A stretch of DNA of 64,000 nucleotides from a bacterium. Lineage in GTDB: Bacteria; Verrucomicrobiota; Verrucomicrobiia; Limisphaerales; UBA11358. Under the pieces are notes generated by a model. It searched no databases. It worked only from the letters and a program-made list of their open reading frames with translations, and had not been told where the DNA came from. The stretch covers positions 62,001-126,000 of the forward strand of contig JAJXXW010000028.1 of the NCBI GenBank assembly GCA_021780905.1. The letters are read 5' to 3'. Within the stretch, counting starts at the first letter, position 1. The number at the start of each line of letters is the position of its first letter. The position numbers were made by a program, and so were the translations under genes. Positions 43,762-52,605 of this stretch are shown here, piece after piece.

Positions 43762-45783
43762 TCAGGGGCCCGTGGCGCTGGTCGCTGCGGATTTCGCCGG
43801 CGCGTTGGTGGCCGCGAAGGACTCCCGCCAGGGCTGGTGGTTTTGGTAGAGCGCCAGCCGGTGCTGGATGGACTCCACATCTTTCTGTTTCAGCGCGGCG
43901 GCCACGGTGAGCGCGGTTTGCGCGGCCGTTTGCGCCTCATCAAAGCTGCCCATTTCGGCGCAGGCCATGCCCAGCGTGTCCAGCACGTCCGGCCGGCGGC
44001 CACTCGTCAGGAGGTTGGCCTTGGCGGCGAAGGTGAAGGCGCTCTGGCCGTTGCGGGTGGCGGGATTTTCGGAGCTGGCCAGCACCCGCGCGGTGAAGGT
44101 GAGAAACTCAATGTTATTTGGATCCCGCCGCAGCGCGGCCCGCAATTCAGCGAGCGCCTCGGGGTCGCGATGTTCGCGCAGGAAAATCTTGGCCGTTTCA
44201 AAATGCGGCCAGGCGTAGTGCGCGTCCAGCTGCGCGGCCCGGGCAAACTCCTGGATCGCCTCGTCATCCCGGCCGGCGGTGGCGAGCGCCAGGCCCAGCA
44301 CGTTGTGGAGAAACGGCACGGCGGGGCCGAGGCGCACGGCGGCGCGATGTTCGGCCAGTGCTTCCGCCGGCCGGCCCAAATGATCCAGCGCGTTCGCCAG
44401 GTTGTGGTGGCCCTGATAGCGGTCGGGTTCGACGCGCACGGCGGCGCGGTATTGCCCGGCCGCCGCCGCGAGCCGGCCCTGCTGTTCGAGGGCCACGCCG
44501 AGGTTGTTGCGGGCAACGTCATTGTCGGTCGTCACCGCGAGTGCGTGCCGGAAGAGCGTGACGCTGTTGCGCCAGTGCCAAAGCTGATTTTCCATCGTCA
44601 CCACGGTGGCGGCCAGAATGGCAACCGAAATTCCCGCGAGCATGATTTTGGGAATCCGCCACCGCGCCGCCAGATCGGCGACGGCAAACACGCACGCAAA
44701 CAACAAACCGACGGACGGCAGATAGCTGTAGCGGTCGGCGATCTCGGCGCCGCCGACCTGCACGAGGCCGATGACCGGCACGAGCATACCCAGAAACCAC
44801 AGCCAGCCGGTCAGCCCATACGGTGCGGGCCGGCGCAGCTGCCAGGCGGCCAAGGTGATCGCCAGCAGCACCGCGACCGCCAGCGCGACGGCGGCGAGCG
44901 GAATTTTTTCGGGCAGCGGATAAAAAATCGCCAGTTTGGCCGGCCAGAAAGTTTTTTCGAGATAATCGAGGTAGGCGACCGGCACGCTTTTGAGCCGGTA
45001 ATGCAGCGGCACCGTCGCCAGCGAGACGACGGCGTTGCTGCTGCGCTGCGATTGCGCGAGCAGCGTGATGGCGCACGCGGCGGCGCTGATCGCAAAGAAT
45101 GGCAGCTTTTCCAAAAGCAACACGCCAAAGGCACGCAGATTTGAAATTTGAAATTTGAAATTTGGAATGCGTTGCAGCGGCCAGTAGTCCAGCAGCAGCA
45201 GCACGCACGGCAGCGTCACGAGCATGGGTTTGGCCATCAGACCAAGCGCAAATGTCGCCAGGCTCCCGGCCAGATGAACTTTGGACCGGGGACTTTGAAC
45301 TTTGGATTCCTCGACGTAACGCGTGTAGTTCCAGAGCGCGAGCAGCGCGAAAAATGTGCTCAACACATCCTTGCGTTCGGAAATCCAGGCGACCGACTCG
45401 ACGTGCAGCGGATGCCAGGCGAACAGCGCGGCAACGAAGGCCGGGGGCCAAATTTTATCAGTGAGCCGGCACAGCCAGACCAACAGCAGGGCCGCATTCG
45501 CCGAATGAATCAAGGCGTTGACGAGATGCGGCCCGGCGGGATTGAGGCCGAAGACGCCGCAGTCAATCATGTGCGAGAGCCAGGTGAGCGGATGCCAGTT
45601 GCTGGCCGCCATCGTGGTGAACGCCCATTTGACGCCGGCCCATGTCACGCCGGCCTGCACGACGGGATTTTCAGTGACGTAAAGGCCGTCGTCATAGACG
45701 CAAAAGCTGAACCACGCCACCGGCAGATACAGTGCGAAGGTGGCGACGGCGAGCAGCCCGGCAAGGCGGCGCGGTTGCAACAT
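43762..45783 (-). CDS. Polytopic membrane protein with C-terminal TPR domain
   Basis: 673 residues. About ten membrane helices occupy the first 430 residues (LAGLLAVATFALYLPVAWFS; PAFVAALFAWHPLHVESVAW; AVALAVAVLLAITLAAW), with the DxD-like VYDDGLYV near the N-terminus and the HPLHVESVAWISERKD block characteristic of the TMTC/O-mannosyl-transferase-like TPR family. The C-terminal 240 residues are TPRs (ARNNLGVALEQQGRLAAAAG; HHNLANALDHLGRPAEALAE). Two heptamer DNA repeats are translated as IPNFKFQISNLR and SKVQSPRSKV in cytoplasmic loops. Starts at 45783; 45828 is an alternative. Likely a lipid-linked-sugar glycosyltransferase of the envelope. Confidence 0.85.
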   Translation of the reverse strand: MLQPRRLAGLLAVATFALYLPVAWFSFCVYDDGLYVTENPVVQAGVTWAGVKWAFTTMAASNWHPLTWLSHMIDCGVFGLNPAGPHLVNALIHSANAALLLVWLCRLTDKIWPPAFVAALFAWHPLHVESVAWISERKDVLSTFFALLALWNYTRYVEESKVQSPRSKVHLAGSLATFALGLMAKPMLVTLPCVLLLLDYWPLQRIPNFKFQISNLRAFGVLLLEKLPFFAISAAACAITLLAQSQRSSNAVVSLATVPLHYRLKSVPVAYLDYLEKTFWPAKLAIFYPLPEKIPLAAVALAVAVLLAITLAAWQLRRPAPYGLTGWLWFLGMLVPVIGLVQVGGAEIADRYSYLPSVGLLFACVFAVADLAARWRIPKIMLAGISVAILAATVVTMENQLWHWRNSVTLFRHALAVTTDNDVARNNLGVALEQQGRLAAAAGQYRAAVRVEPDRYQGHHNLANALDHLGRPAEALAEHRAAVRLGPAVPFLHNVLGLALATAGRDDEAIQEFARAAQLDAHYAWPHFETAKIFLREHRDPEALAELRAALRRDPNNIEFLTFTARVLASSENPATRNGQSAFTFAAKANLLTSGRRPDVLDTLGMACAEMGSFDEAQTAAQTALTVAAALKQKDVESIQHRLALYQNHQPWRESFAATNAPAKSAATSATGP
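45139..45168 (-). repeat. Heptanucleotide repeat inside the TPR membrane protein gene
   Basis: Units ATTTGAA three times, then ATTTGGA, read on the + strand; translated on the coding strand as NFKFQISNL. Complementary in type to the tract in queE. Confidence 0.7.
45278..45309 (-). repeat. Second heptanucleotide repeat inside the same gene
   Basis: Units ACTTTGG, ACCGGGG, ACTTTGA, ACTTTGG on the + strand; translated as SKVQSPRSKV. A different sub-type from the one 110 bases away. Confidence 0.65.
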
Positions 45784-45947
45784 GCGTTTCTTGTAAGCGA
45801 TTTTGCGGCCGGGGCAAAGCGGATTCATTTTGCTCAAAAATGTTTTTGCAATTTCCACCCCGCGCATTGATAATCCGCCCGGCGGATCAATGCTCACGCA
45901 CCCGCCGCTTGGCCCAAACCGGTTCCTCACCAGCAAGTTTGAATTTT

Positions 45948-46673
45948 ATGAGCGGGTTACCTTTTGCACTAATCGCGGCAGCCTCGGACCAGACCGAACT
46001 GCTTTATATCTGGGACAAGGCGACGGTCGAAGCCAAGGTCATCATCGCCTTGCTCTTGGTCTTTTCCATCGCCGCGTGGTTCGTGATGTTGTCCAAAATC
46101 CTCCAGATGCGGCGGGCGCGGAAATTGAATCTTTATTTCGGCGAGGAATTCACCGCGCAAAAAACCGTGCTGGAGATGTATGACCGCAAGCTCCAGGTCG
46201 AAGGCTGTCCGCTCTACGCCGTCTATCAGGCCGGCTGCTCGCAGCTTGACGCGCGGCTGCGCGGGCCGGACGGCGACCGCGCCCGGCAGAACATCAGCCT
46301 CAAAAACATGGAGCACATCAAACGCGCCATCGAAAACGTCGTCGCCAAGGAATCGCTGAAACTGGAATCCGGCCTGATCCTGCTCGCCATCGCGGTGAGC
46401 GGCGCGCCGTTCATGGGGCTGCTGGGCACGGTCTGGGGCGTGATGAGCACGTTCGCCGGCATCGCGCAGCAGGGCGCGGCCACGATGGCGGCGATGGCAC
46501 CGGGCGTTTCCGCCGCGCTCGTCACGACGGTCGCCGGCCTGCTGGTGGCGATCCCCTCGATGTTCGGCTATAACTGGCTGGTCCACAATCTGCGCGCGTT
46601 CACCGTCGAGCTGGACAACTTCGCGCAGGAACTGGTTTCCAAGATGGAGACGGAATTTTTGGCGGAAGAATAA
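45948..46673 (+). CDS. tolQ: TolQ/ExbB-type proton channel protein
   Basis: 241 residues with three membrane helices: VIIALLLVFSIAAWFVMLS near residue 32, then SGLILLAIAVSGAPFMGLLGTVWGVM and ALVTTVAGLLVAIPSMFGYN in the second half, carrying the MotA/TolQ/ExbB signature (APFMGLLGTVWGVM). With TolR it forms the proton-driven stator that energises the Tol-Pal envelope system. Start ATG 45948. It leads a five-gene cluster ending in pal, so TolQ is preferred over ExbB. Divergent from the TPR membrane gene. Confidence 0.93.
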   Translation: MSGLPFALIAAASDQTELLYIWDKATVEAKVIIALLLVFSIAAWFVMLSKILQMRRARKLNLYFGEEFTAQKTVLEMYDRKLQVEGCPLYAVYQAGCSQLDARLRGPDGDRARQNISLKNMEHIKRAIENVVAKESLKLESGLILLAIAVSGAPFMGLLGTVWGVMSTFAGIAQQGAATMAAMAPGVSAALVTTVAGLLVAIPSMFGYNWLVHNLRAFTVELDNFAQELVSKMETEFLAEE

Positions 46674-46681
46674 TAACTTTC

Positions 46682-47098
46682 ATGCGCCGCTTCTCCCAAC
46701 GCAGTCATCTGGTGACGTTGAGCGAAATCAACATCACACCGCTGCTGGATCTGGCGTTCGTGCTGCTCATCATCTTCGTCATCACCACGCCGCTGCTGGA
46801 ACAGAGCATCAACCTGAAACTGCCGCGCGGCGGCTCGCGCGAAACCAAGCTGAACAAATCCGACATCCGCACGGTCGAAATCTCCAACACGGGCTATTAC
46901 GCGCTCAACAAACGGAAAATGCAACTGCCGCAGATTATTTTGCAACTCGCCAACGAATCGCGCGCGAACCAGAATCTTGTGGTTTATATCCGCGCCGACA
47001 AGGATTGCCGCTACGATTTGGTGGCACAGATCATTGACGGCTGCCAGAAAAACGGCATCACGCGCTATTCGCTGCGCACCGACCCGACGCCCAAATGA
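46682..47098 (+). CDS. tolR: TolR/ExbD-type stator protein
   Basis: 138 residues. Short cytoplasmic N-terminus, one membrane helix with the proton-carrying aspartate (INITPLLDLAFVLLIIFVIT, Asp at position 24 or so) and a periplasmic domain ending SLRTDPTPK. Partner of TolQ. It starts 8 bases after tolQ and its stop overlaps the start of tolA (ATGA). Confidence 0.93.
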   Translation: MRRFSQRSHLVTLSEINITPLLDLAFVLLIIFVITTPLLEQSINLKLPRGGSRETKLNKSDIRTVEISNTGYYALNKRKMQLPQIILQLANESRANQNLVVYIRADKDCRYDLVAQIIDGCQKNGITRYSLRTDPTPK

Positions 47099-47949
47099 GC
47101 CGCCTGCAAAAAAAATGCCTCATCGCCACCGTGGGTTTGCACCTGCTGCTGGTGTTGACGGTGGTTTTTGGTGCGGCGTTTTTCACGAGCCGGCCCAAGC
47201 CGGACGACACCCAGGTGCTGGATGTGATTCCGGCGAACCTGATTGACGCGGCGTTCAACAGCGGCGTCCAGGCCGCGCCGCCGCCCGCGCCGACCCCGGT
47301 TGTCAAACCGCCGGAGCCAACTCCGCCGCCGGCACCGGTAAAACCCGTCGTCTCGCCGCCAACCTTGATGGAGCGCGTGGAGAAAATTTTCAAACCCGCG
47401 CCGGAAAGACTGCCGCCGGATGATTTGCAGCCGGTGACCGAAGCGGAAAAACCGCCCCGGGTTCACAAGATTCAACCGGATTTGAAACCTGTCGTCCACA
47501 AGGTTTCGCCGGTGGACCCGACCGCAGCCGACGAGGCGCGGGAAGCGCGGCACCAGCGCGAGACGCGCTTGAAGGCCATCGCCGCCGCCGCCCGCGCCAT
47601 CAAGGAAAATGCCACGTCGGCCACCAAGGTGGAGATGTTCGGCAGCAGCAGTGTTTCGTATGCGAACTACGCGTCGGTGGTCAAAAGCATTTACGAGCAG
47701 GCGTGGACGCCCCCGGACGACACGGCCAGTGACGACGCGAACACGCGCGTCAGCGTGACCATCGGCAGTGACGGCTCGGTGATAAGTGCGCGCATCCTCA
47801 ACGCGTCCGGCGACACCCGCGTGGATGCCAGCGTGCAGCGGACGCTCGACCGCGTGACTTTCATCGCGCCGTTTCCGGACGGCGCGAAGGAAAAAGCAAA
47901 GACCTTTATCATCAACTTCAACCTCAAAGCCAAACGAAACATCGGATGA
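47095..47949 (+). CDS. tolA: TolA/TonB-like energy-transducing protein
   Basis: 284 residues: one N-terminal helix (CLIATVGLHLLLVLTVVFGA), a Pro-rich spacer (APPPAPTPVVKPPEPTPPPA), a charged helical segment and a C-terminal TonB/TolA-type domain (YEQAWTPPDD; VSVTIGSDGSVISARILNAS; DASVQRTLDRVTFIAPFPDG). It bridges the TolQR stator with TolB/Pal in the outer membrane. The first four bases overlap tolR and the last four overlap tolB (ATGA), so translation is coupled. TonB is the alternative name, but the neighbours argue for TolA. Confidence 0.88.
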   Translation: MSRLQKKCLIATVGLHLLLVLTVVFGAAFFTSRPKPDDTQVLDVIPANLIDAAFNSGVQAAPPPAPTPVVKPPEPTPPPAPVKPVVSPPTLMERVEKIFKPAPERLPPDDLQPVTEAEKPPRVHKIQPDLKPVVHKVSPVDPTAADEAREARHQRETRLKAIAAAARAIKENATSATKVEMFGSSSVSYANYASVVKSIYEQAWTPPDDTASDDANTRVSVTIGSDGSVISARILNASGDTRVDASVQRTLDRVTFIAPFPDGAKEKAKTFIINFNLKAKRNIG

Positions 47950-49118
47950 AAAAAATAATTCTCACGGTTTTAACCATCGGCCTGGCCGCAGCGCTCCCCA
48001 GCGCGCGGACACAGGAAATCAACATTGAACACTCCGGAAACTATTTCGGCCAGAAGCCTATTCCTATCGCCTTGAGCGGATTCACCGGCGAGGGCGCGGA
48101 GGTTTTGAAATTTGACCTGACCGTGCAGGGCTTCAGTTTTGTGTCGCCGGACGCAGCTCAGTATCTCGTCAGCGGCAGCGACTCCGGTGCCGTCACGGGC
48201 AGCCTGACGGACAAGTTTGCCAAGCGCGTGTTGTTCTCGCACAGCTACAACGGCGCGAGTTTGCGGCGGCAGGCGCACGCGCTCGCCGACGACATCGTGC
48301 AGGCGGTGACGGGGAAAAATGGCATCGGCCAGACGAAAATCGCCTACAAGGTTCAGCCGACCGGCTACGGCGCGGGTGAAATTTATGTCGCGGATTTCGA
48401 CGGGGCGAACGCCCAGCGCGTGACCACCGACAACGCCATCGTGGCCAAGCCCGCGTGGGTGCCGGGCCACCTGGCGCTGTATTACACCAGCTACGCGCTG
48501 GGCAATCCGGACATTTTTTACCACAGCCTGACCACCGGGCAGCGGCGCAAGGTCGCGGCGTATTCCGGCCTGAACACCAGCGCGGCGGTGTCGCCGGCCG
48601 GCGCGAGGATTGCCATGGTCTTGAGCAAATCCGGCAGCGACAACATCTGGACCTGCAACGCGGACGGCACGGGCCTGAAGCAGATCACGTTTGGCGTCGA
48701 GGATTCCTCGCCGACTTGGTCGCCGGATGGCAACTGGATTTGTTTCGCGACGAAGGATAACAGCCGGCGGCGGCTGGCGAAAGTTCCGGCCGGCGGCGGC
48801 AGCGTGCAAACCCTCGACACCCGCGGCACGCCGAACCCCACCGAGCCGGACTGGTCGCCGGACGGCAAATGGATCGCGTTCACCTCGCAGATGGGTGACT
48901 TCAACATCTGCGTGGCGCCGGCAGACGGCAGCGCGCCACCGGTGGTGCTGGCGACGGGCCAGAACCCGTCATGGGCGCCGAACTCGCGGACGCTGGTTTA
49001 CAACCACCACGCGACGGGCTACCGGCAGGTGCTGTCTGTGCTTGACGTTTTCACCAAACAATACAAGGATTGTGTCCGAGCGACCGGCAACAGTTCCCAG
49101 CCCGCTTGGGCGAAATGA
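47946..49118 (+). CDS. tolB: TolB, periplasmic beta-propeller of the Tol-Pal system
   Basis: 390 residues: signal peptide, an N-terminal alpha/beta domain (VLFSHSYNGASLRRQAHALA; DDIVQAVTGKNGIGQTKIAY) and WD40-like PD repeats (IYVADFDGANAQRVTTDN; SPTWSPDGNWICFATKD; EPDWSPDGKWIAFTSQ). TolB binds Pal and is engaged by TolA. It overlaps tolA by 4 bases; pal follows after 63 bases. Length is a little shorter than E. coli TolB (430), consistent with one fewer repeat. Confidence 0.92.
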   Translation: MKKIILTVLTIGLAAALPSARTQEINIEHSGNYFGQKPIPIALSGFTGEGAEVLKFDLTVQGFSFVSPDAAQYLVSGSDSGAVTGSLTDKFAKRVLFSHSYNGASLRRQAHALADDIVQAVTGKNGIGQTKIAYKVQPTGYGAGEIYVADFDGANAQRVTTDNAIVAKPAWVPGHLALYYTSYALGNPDIFYHSLTTGQRRKVAAYSGLNTSAAVSPAGARIAMVLSKSGSDNIWTCNADGTGLKQITFGVEDSSPTWSPDGNWICFATKDNSRRRLAKVPAGGGSVQTLDTRGTPNPTEPDWSPDGKWIAFTSQMGDFNICVAPADGSAPPVVLATGQNPSWAPNSRTLVYNHHATGYRQVLSVLDVFTKQYKDCVRATGNSSQPAWAK

Positions 49119-49181
49119 TTTTCCTTTTCGTCACGGATTTTGACCGCAGCTTTTAACCGACAAATCAACCGAATAAAAATT

Positions 49182-49796
49182 ATGAAAATGAACCGAATTG
49201 TTTTTCCGCTCGTGCTCGCGCTGGCCGCGACGCTGGCCACGACCGGCTGCAAACACAAACCCGTCAAGGTCACGCCCATTCCCGGCCCGGCGATCAGCAA
49301 TGTGCCGGACAACAGTAATCTGAATCCGACTTTGCCGCCCAGCCCGCCCATCAATCCCGAACCCGCGCCCGGCGTGAACACGCAGCTGGGCGGCGGACCG
49401 CTGCCGGACAACTGGGATCCGTCCATGATGAACCAGGATCGCGCGGCGCTCGCGGCGAACACGATTCATTTTGCCTTCGACAGCGCCGTCATCCGCAAGG
49501 GCGAGGACGCGAACCTTTCCGCCGTCGCCGCGGCACTCGCCGCCAACGCAAATGACCGGCTGCTCATCGAGGGCAACTGCGACGAGCGCGGCACCGAGGA
49601 ATACAACCGCGCGCTCGGTGAGCGCCGCGCGCTGGCCGCCCGCGAGGCGCTGGTCAAGCACGGCGTCAGCGCCGATCGCATTCGCACCATCAGCTACGGC
49701 AAGGACAAGCCGGCCGACCCCGGCCATGACGAGGCCGCGTGGACAAAAAACCGCCGCGACGATTTCATCCTGCTGCACCCGAAGACGGCCATGTAA
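49182..49796 (+). CDS. pal: Pal, peptidoglycan-associated lipoprotein
   Basis: 204 residues. Lipobox LATTGC (Cys22 or so), a Pro-rich linker (LNPTLPPSPPINPEPAPG) and an OmpA-like domain: NTIHFAFDSAVI, LLIEGNCDERGTEEYNRALG, RRALAAREALVKHGV, RIRTISYGKDKPADPG. It ties the outer membrane to peptidoglycan. It ends with a perfect terminator 23 bases downstream, marking the end of the tol operon. Confidence 0.95.
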   Translation: MKMNRIVFPLVLALAATLATTGCKHKPVKVTPIPGPAISNVPDNSNLNPTLPPSPPINPEPAPGVNTQLGGGPLPDNWDPSMMNQDRAALAANTIHFAFDSAVIRKGEDANLSAVAAALAANANDRLLIEGNCDERGTEEYNRALGERRALAAREALVKHGVSADRIRTISYGKDKPADPGHDEAAWTKNRRDDFILLHPKTAM

Positions 49797-49818
49797 GACC
49801 GGCAATTCTCAGTTTCAA

Positions 49819-49846
49819 GGCCGCGCATTACTGCGCGGCCTTTTTT
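49819..49846 (+). terminator. Terminator of the tol-pal operon
   Basis: GGCCGCGC-ATTACT-GCGCGGCC, perfect 8-bp stem followed by TTTTTT. Confidence 0.95.
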
Positions 49847-49895
49847 GTGGCTTTACTTGAGGCTCAAGGCGGCGTAGGCTGATCCAGATATAAAT

Positions 49896-50159
49896 ATGAA
49901 TGCCATGTTAGCCATCCTGGGATTGAGCGGAACGGAATTGATCATCGTGCTGGTCGCCATCCTGGTGCTGTTCGGCGCCAAGCGCATTCCCGAATTTGCG
50001 AAAGGGCTGGGCAAGGGCATCAACGAGTTCAAAAAGGCTTCCCGCGAAGTGACGGAATCCATCGAAAACGAATCGGTCGCGGCCGCCAAAACGCCGCCGG
50101 CCAACACCACCGCGCAGACGCCGGCCCGACCGGTGCCGTCCGAAACCAAAGTCGGTTGA
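49896..50159 (+). CDS. tatA: TatA/TatE twin-arginine translocase subunit
   Basis: 87 residues. Membrane helix SGTELIIVLVAILVLFGAKRIPEF followed by the amphipathic helix AKGLGKGINEFKKASREV with the typical FGAKRIPE and GLGKGI motifs, then a polar tail. It forms the pore that exports folded proteins. tatC follows after 30 bases. No tatB is present, as in minimal TatAC systems. Confidence 0.94.
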   Translation: MNAMLAILGLSGTELIIVLVAILVLFGAKRIPEFAKGLGKGINEFKKASREVTESIENESVAAAKTPPANTTAQTPARPVPSETKVG

Positions 50160-50189
50160 TCGCGCCGGTCAGGTTGCGCGCCGATTTTC

Positions 50190-51203
50190 ATGGCCGATTT
50201 CCCCAACACACCGCCGCCCGATGAGCCGGAGGAGGATGGCGGCGGTCCGGTCAAAAGCTTTCTTGAACACCTCGAAGATTTCCGCTGGCTGCTTATCAAG
50301 ACCGGCGCGGCGCTGTTCGTCTGCTTGGTCGTCTGCCTTTACGCCGTTCCGGAGATCGTCGCCATCTTGAAATGGCCGTTGTCCCGCGCCGCGCTGGTGC
50401 GCGTGGGCGGCGAACGCAAGGCGCTGGTCTGCGTCGGCACGAACACCATCGCCACGCTGGATTTGACGACAAACCAGATCGGCGGCCTGGACCTCGGCTC
50501 GAACTGGTTCACCGTGCTGCACGTCGAGCCGGTGCAAATCGGCAGCAACGTCCTGCTCTCGCTCCAGGTGGAAAAAAGTCCGCCCACCACGATGATGCTC
50601 CAGTCGGCGACGGATCTGGTTTACTTCGATCCCGCCGCGCCGTTTTTTTCGTCCATGGTGCTGGCGTTCTACGGCGGCATTTTATTGGCGTCGCCGGTCA
50701 TCTTCTTTTTTGTCGCGCAGTTCGTTTTGCCGGCGCTGAAGATCCGGGAGAAAAAATACGTCCTGCGCGCCGCGTGCATCGGCGTCGGGCTGTTTCTCGC
50801 GGGCGTGGCGTTCTGCTATTTCTTCGTGCTGGCGCGGGCGTTGAAATTCGCCGTCTGGTGGGCGGTATGGATGGGCGTGAAGGTGCCCGAATGGCGCGCG
50901 GAAACGTATTTCAGCTTCGTCACCAAATTCCTGCTGGGCATGGGGCTGGGCTTCGAGTTGCCGGTGGTGCTGCTGGCGCTCGTGAAAATCGGCGTGCTGG
51001 ACTACCAGAAACTCACGGCGCTGCGCCGCTACATGATCGTCATCAACCTGGTTTTGGGCGCGCTGCTGACCACGCCGGAGCCGTTCACGCAGGTGGTCAT
51101 GGCCGTGGTGCTGCAGCTCCTGTTTGAACTCAGCGTCTGGATCGCCTGGTATTGGGAATGGCGCGATCGAAAACGCGCTTTACAAGCTGGCGATTCGGAG
51201 TAA
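50190..51203 (+). CDS. tatC: TatC with enlarged first periplasmic loop
   Basis: 337 residues against about 250 for a usual TatC. The start motif SFLEHLEDFRWLL matches the family's HLxELR, and six helices are visible (GAALFVCLVVCLYAVPEIVA; VLAFYGGILLASPVIFFFVA; GVGLFLAGVAFCYFFVLARA; ...). Between helices 1 and 2 about 70 extra residues form a beta-rich insertion (RVGGERKALVCVGTNTIATL; GLDLGSNWFTVLHVEPVQIG) placed in the periplasm. TatC recognises the RR signal peptide together with TatA. Confidence 0.93.
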   Translation: MADFPNTPPPDEPEEDGGGPVKSFLEHLEDFRWLLIKTGAALFVCLVVCLYAVPEIVAILKWPLSRAALVRVGGERKALVCVGTNTIATLDLTTNQIGGLDLGSNWFTVLHVEPVQIGSNVLLSLQVEKSPPTTMMLQSATDLVYFDPAAPFFSSMVLAFYGGILLASPVIFFFVAQFVLPALKIREKKYVLRAACIGVGLFLAGVAFCYFFVLARALKFAVWWAVWMGVKVPEWRAETYFSFVTKFLLGMGLGFELPVVLLALVKIGVLDYQKLTALRRYMIVINLVLGALLTTPEPFTQVVMAVVLQLLFELSVWIAWYWEWRDRKRALQAGDSE

Positions 51204-51228
51204 GCTCGAACCATCAACAGAACCTGAT

Positions 51229-51666
51229 ATGCGCAAACTGATTTTTTGCATTGCCGCCGCTCTGGTTGCCGCCGGCATCACGGGCTGCACCGGCCCCGAA
51301 CACAAACTGGCCCGCGGCATTGACAACACCATGGAACTGGTTCGCTGGGGCGACATGCGCCAGAGCATCGAGGAGAACGCCGTGTTTTCCGCGCCGGATG
51401 TCAGCTACACCTACGGCGCGATTCATGGCTTTGACCAGTCGCTCAAGCGCGCCGGCCTGGGCGTCCTGGAAGTCGCCACCTTCCCGCTCCCGTCCTACGA
51501 CCCGATCTTGACCTGGACCGTGCCGGCCGTCCCCCAGTATCCGGACAGCTACAAGCCCCATCTGATTGCCGACCCGCTCTTTGAAACCGACACTTACAGC
51601 GGTTACAGCGGCGGCGACATCGCACCGTTCGTTCCGGGCAGCCGGTTCAATGTCTTTGACTACTGA
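51229..51666 (+). CDS. Small lipoprotein, probable TIGR04073 (exosortase-system associated)
   Basis: 145 residues. Lipobox VAAGITGC, then KLARGIDNTMELVRWGDMRQ and LKRAGLGVLEVATFPLPSYD, which fit my memory of the TIGR04073 family found in genomes with exosortase/PEP-CTERM sorting; the match is by eye only. The tail is Tyr/Gly rich (FETDTYSGYSGGDIAPF). It follows tatC by 25 bases and is followed by a terminator, so it may be co-transcribed with tatAC. No exosortase gene is in the window. Confidence 0.6.
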   Translation: MRKLIFCIAAALVAAGITGCTGPEHKLARGIDNTMELVRWGDMRQSIEENAVFSAPDVSYTYGAIHGFDQSLKRAGLGVLEVATFPLPSYDPILTWTVPAVPQYPDSYKPHLIADPLFETDTYSGYSGGDIAPFVPGSRFNVFDY

Positions 51667-51687
51667 AGTGAAATTTTTCCCGCACCG

Positions 51688-51716
51688 CGCGCCAGCAAAA
51701 TTTGTTGGCGCGTTTT
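51688..51716 (+). terminator. Terminator between the TIGR04073-like gene and ispE
   Basis: CGCGCCA / TGGCGCG stem with an 11-base loop, followed by TTTTGCTTT; ispE starts 16 bases later. Confidence 0.75.
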
Positions 51717-51732
51717 GCTTTCGGGAACCGCC

Positions 51733-52605
51733 ATGCGCCTTGAAAAAAAATCGCCCTGCAAGGTCAACCTCATCCTGAACATCCTCGGCCGGCGCGCCGA
51801 CGGCTTCCACGAACTGGAAACCGTCCTCCAGCCGGTGAATGTCTGGGACGAAATGTCCTTCGAATGCGCCGGTGCCGGCCTGCAACTGACGTGCAGCCAT
51901 CCCGACCTGCCGACGGATTCCAAAAACCTGGTCCACCGCGCGGCCACTTCGTTTCTCGCCGCCGCCAAGATTGCCGACGGCGTAAAAATTCACCTGCAAA
52001 AAAAACTGCCGCTCGCCGGCGGCATCGGCGGCGGCAGCGCCAACGCGGCGGTGACACTAACCGCGCTGAACGAACTTTTTGGCCAGCCGCTGCCGCTCGC
52101 AAAACTGCACGGGCTGGCGGCCGCGCTCGGCTCGGACGTGCCGTTTTTTCTCCATGATAAACCCGCGCTGGCCACCGGTCGCGGCGAGCAGGTGCGGACG
52201 CTGGAGCCTTTTCCGGCGCTGACCGGCAAGGCGTTTTTCCTCGTCCATCCCGGCTTCGGCATTTCGACGCCGTGGTCATATCAAAACCTGGCGCGGTTTC
52301 CGAAAGACCAGAACGGCATGGCCGGCCGCGCGGAGAGATTGGTGACGGCGTTGCAGGCCGAGGATGGGACCGCCATCGCGGACGGCTTTTACAATTCGCT
52401 GGAAGCGCCGGCGTTCGACAAGTTTCCGGTGCTGCCACTCTACCAGGACTTCCTCCGCGAGCAGGGCGCGCTGGTGGCGCTCATGTCCGGCAGCGGCTCG
52501 ACGACCTTTGCCATCGCGGAAGATTTGGCGGCGGCGGAAAACTTGGCGGAGAAATTCAAATCGCAGTTCGGCGACCACGGCTGGACGGCGGTGGTGGCTA
52601 TTTGA
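51733..52605 (+). CDS. ispE: 4-diphosphocytidyl-2-C-methylerythritol kinase IspE
   Basis: 290 residues of the GHMP kinase family, fourth step of the MEP isoprenoid pathway. Conserved SPCKVNLILNILGRRADGFH (catalytic Lys10), ATP loop PLAGGIGGGSANAA (93-106), GSDVPFFL and the C-terminal MSGSGSTTFA. Isoprenoid precursors are needed for hopanoids, menaquinone and undecaprenyl carriers elsewhere in the window. The stop overlaps the end of the convergent murJ by 8 bases. Confidence 0.95.
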   Translation: MRLEKKSPCKVNLILNILGRRADGFHELETVLQPVNVWDEMSFECAGAGLQLTCSHPDLPTDSKNLVHRAATSFLAAAKIADGVKIHLQKKLPLAGGIGGGSANAAVTLTALNELFGQPLPLAKLHGLAAALGSDVPFFLHDKPALATGRGEQVRTLEPFPALTGKAFFLVHPGFGISTPWSYQNLARFPKDQNGMAGRAERLVTALQAEDGTAIADGFYNSLEAPAFDKFPVLPLYQDFLREQGALVALMSGSGSTTFAIAEDLAAAENLAEKFKSQFGDHGWTAVVAI

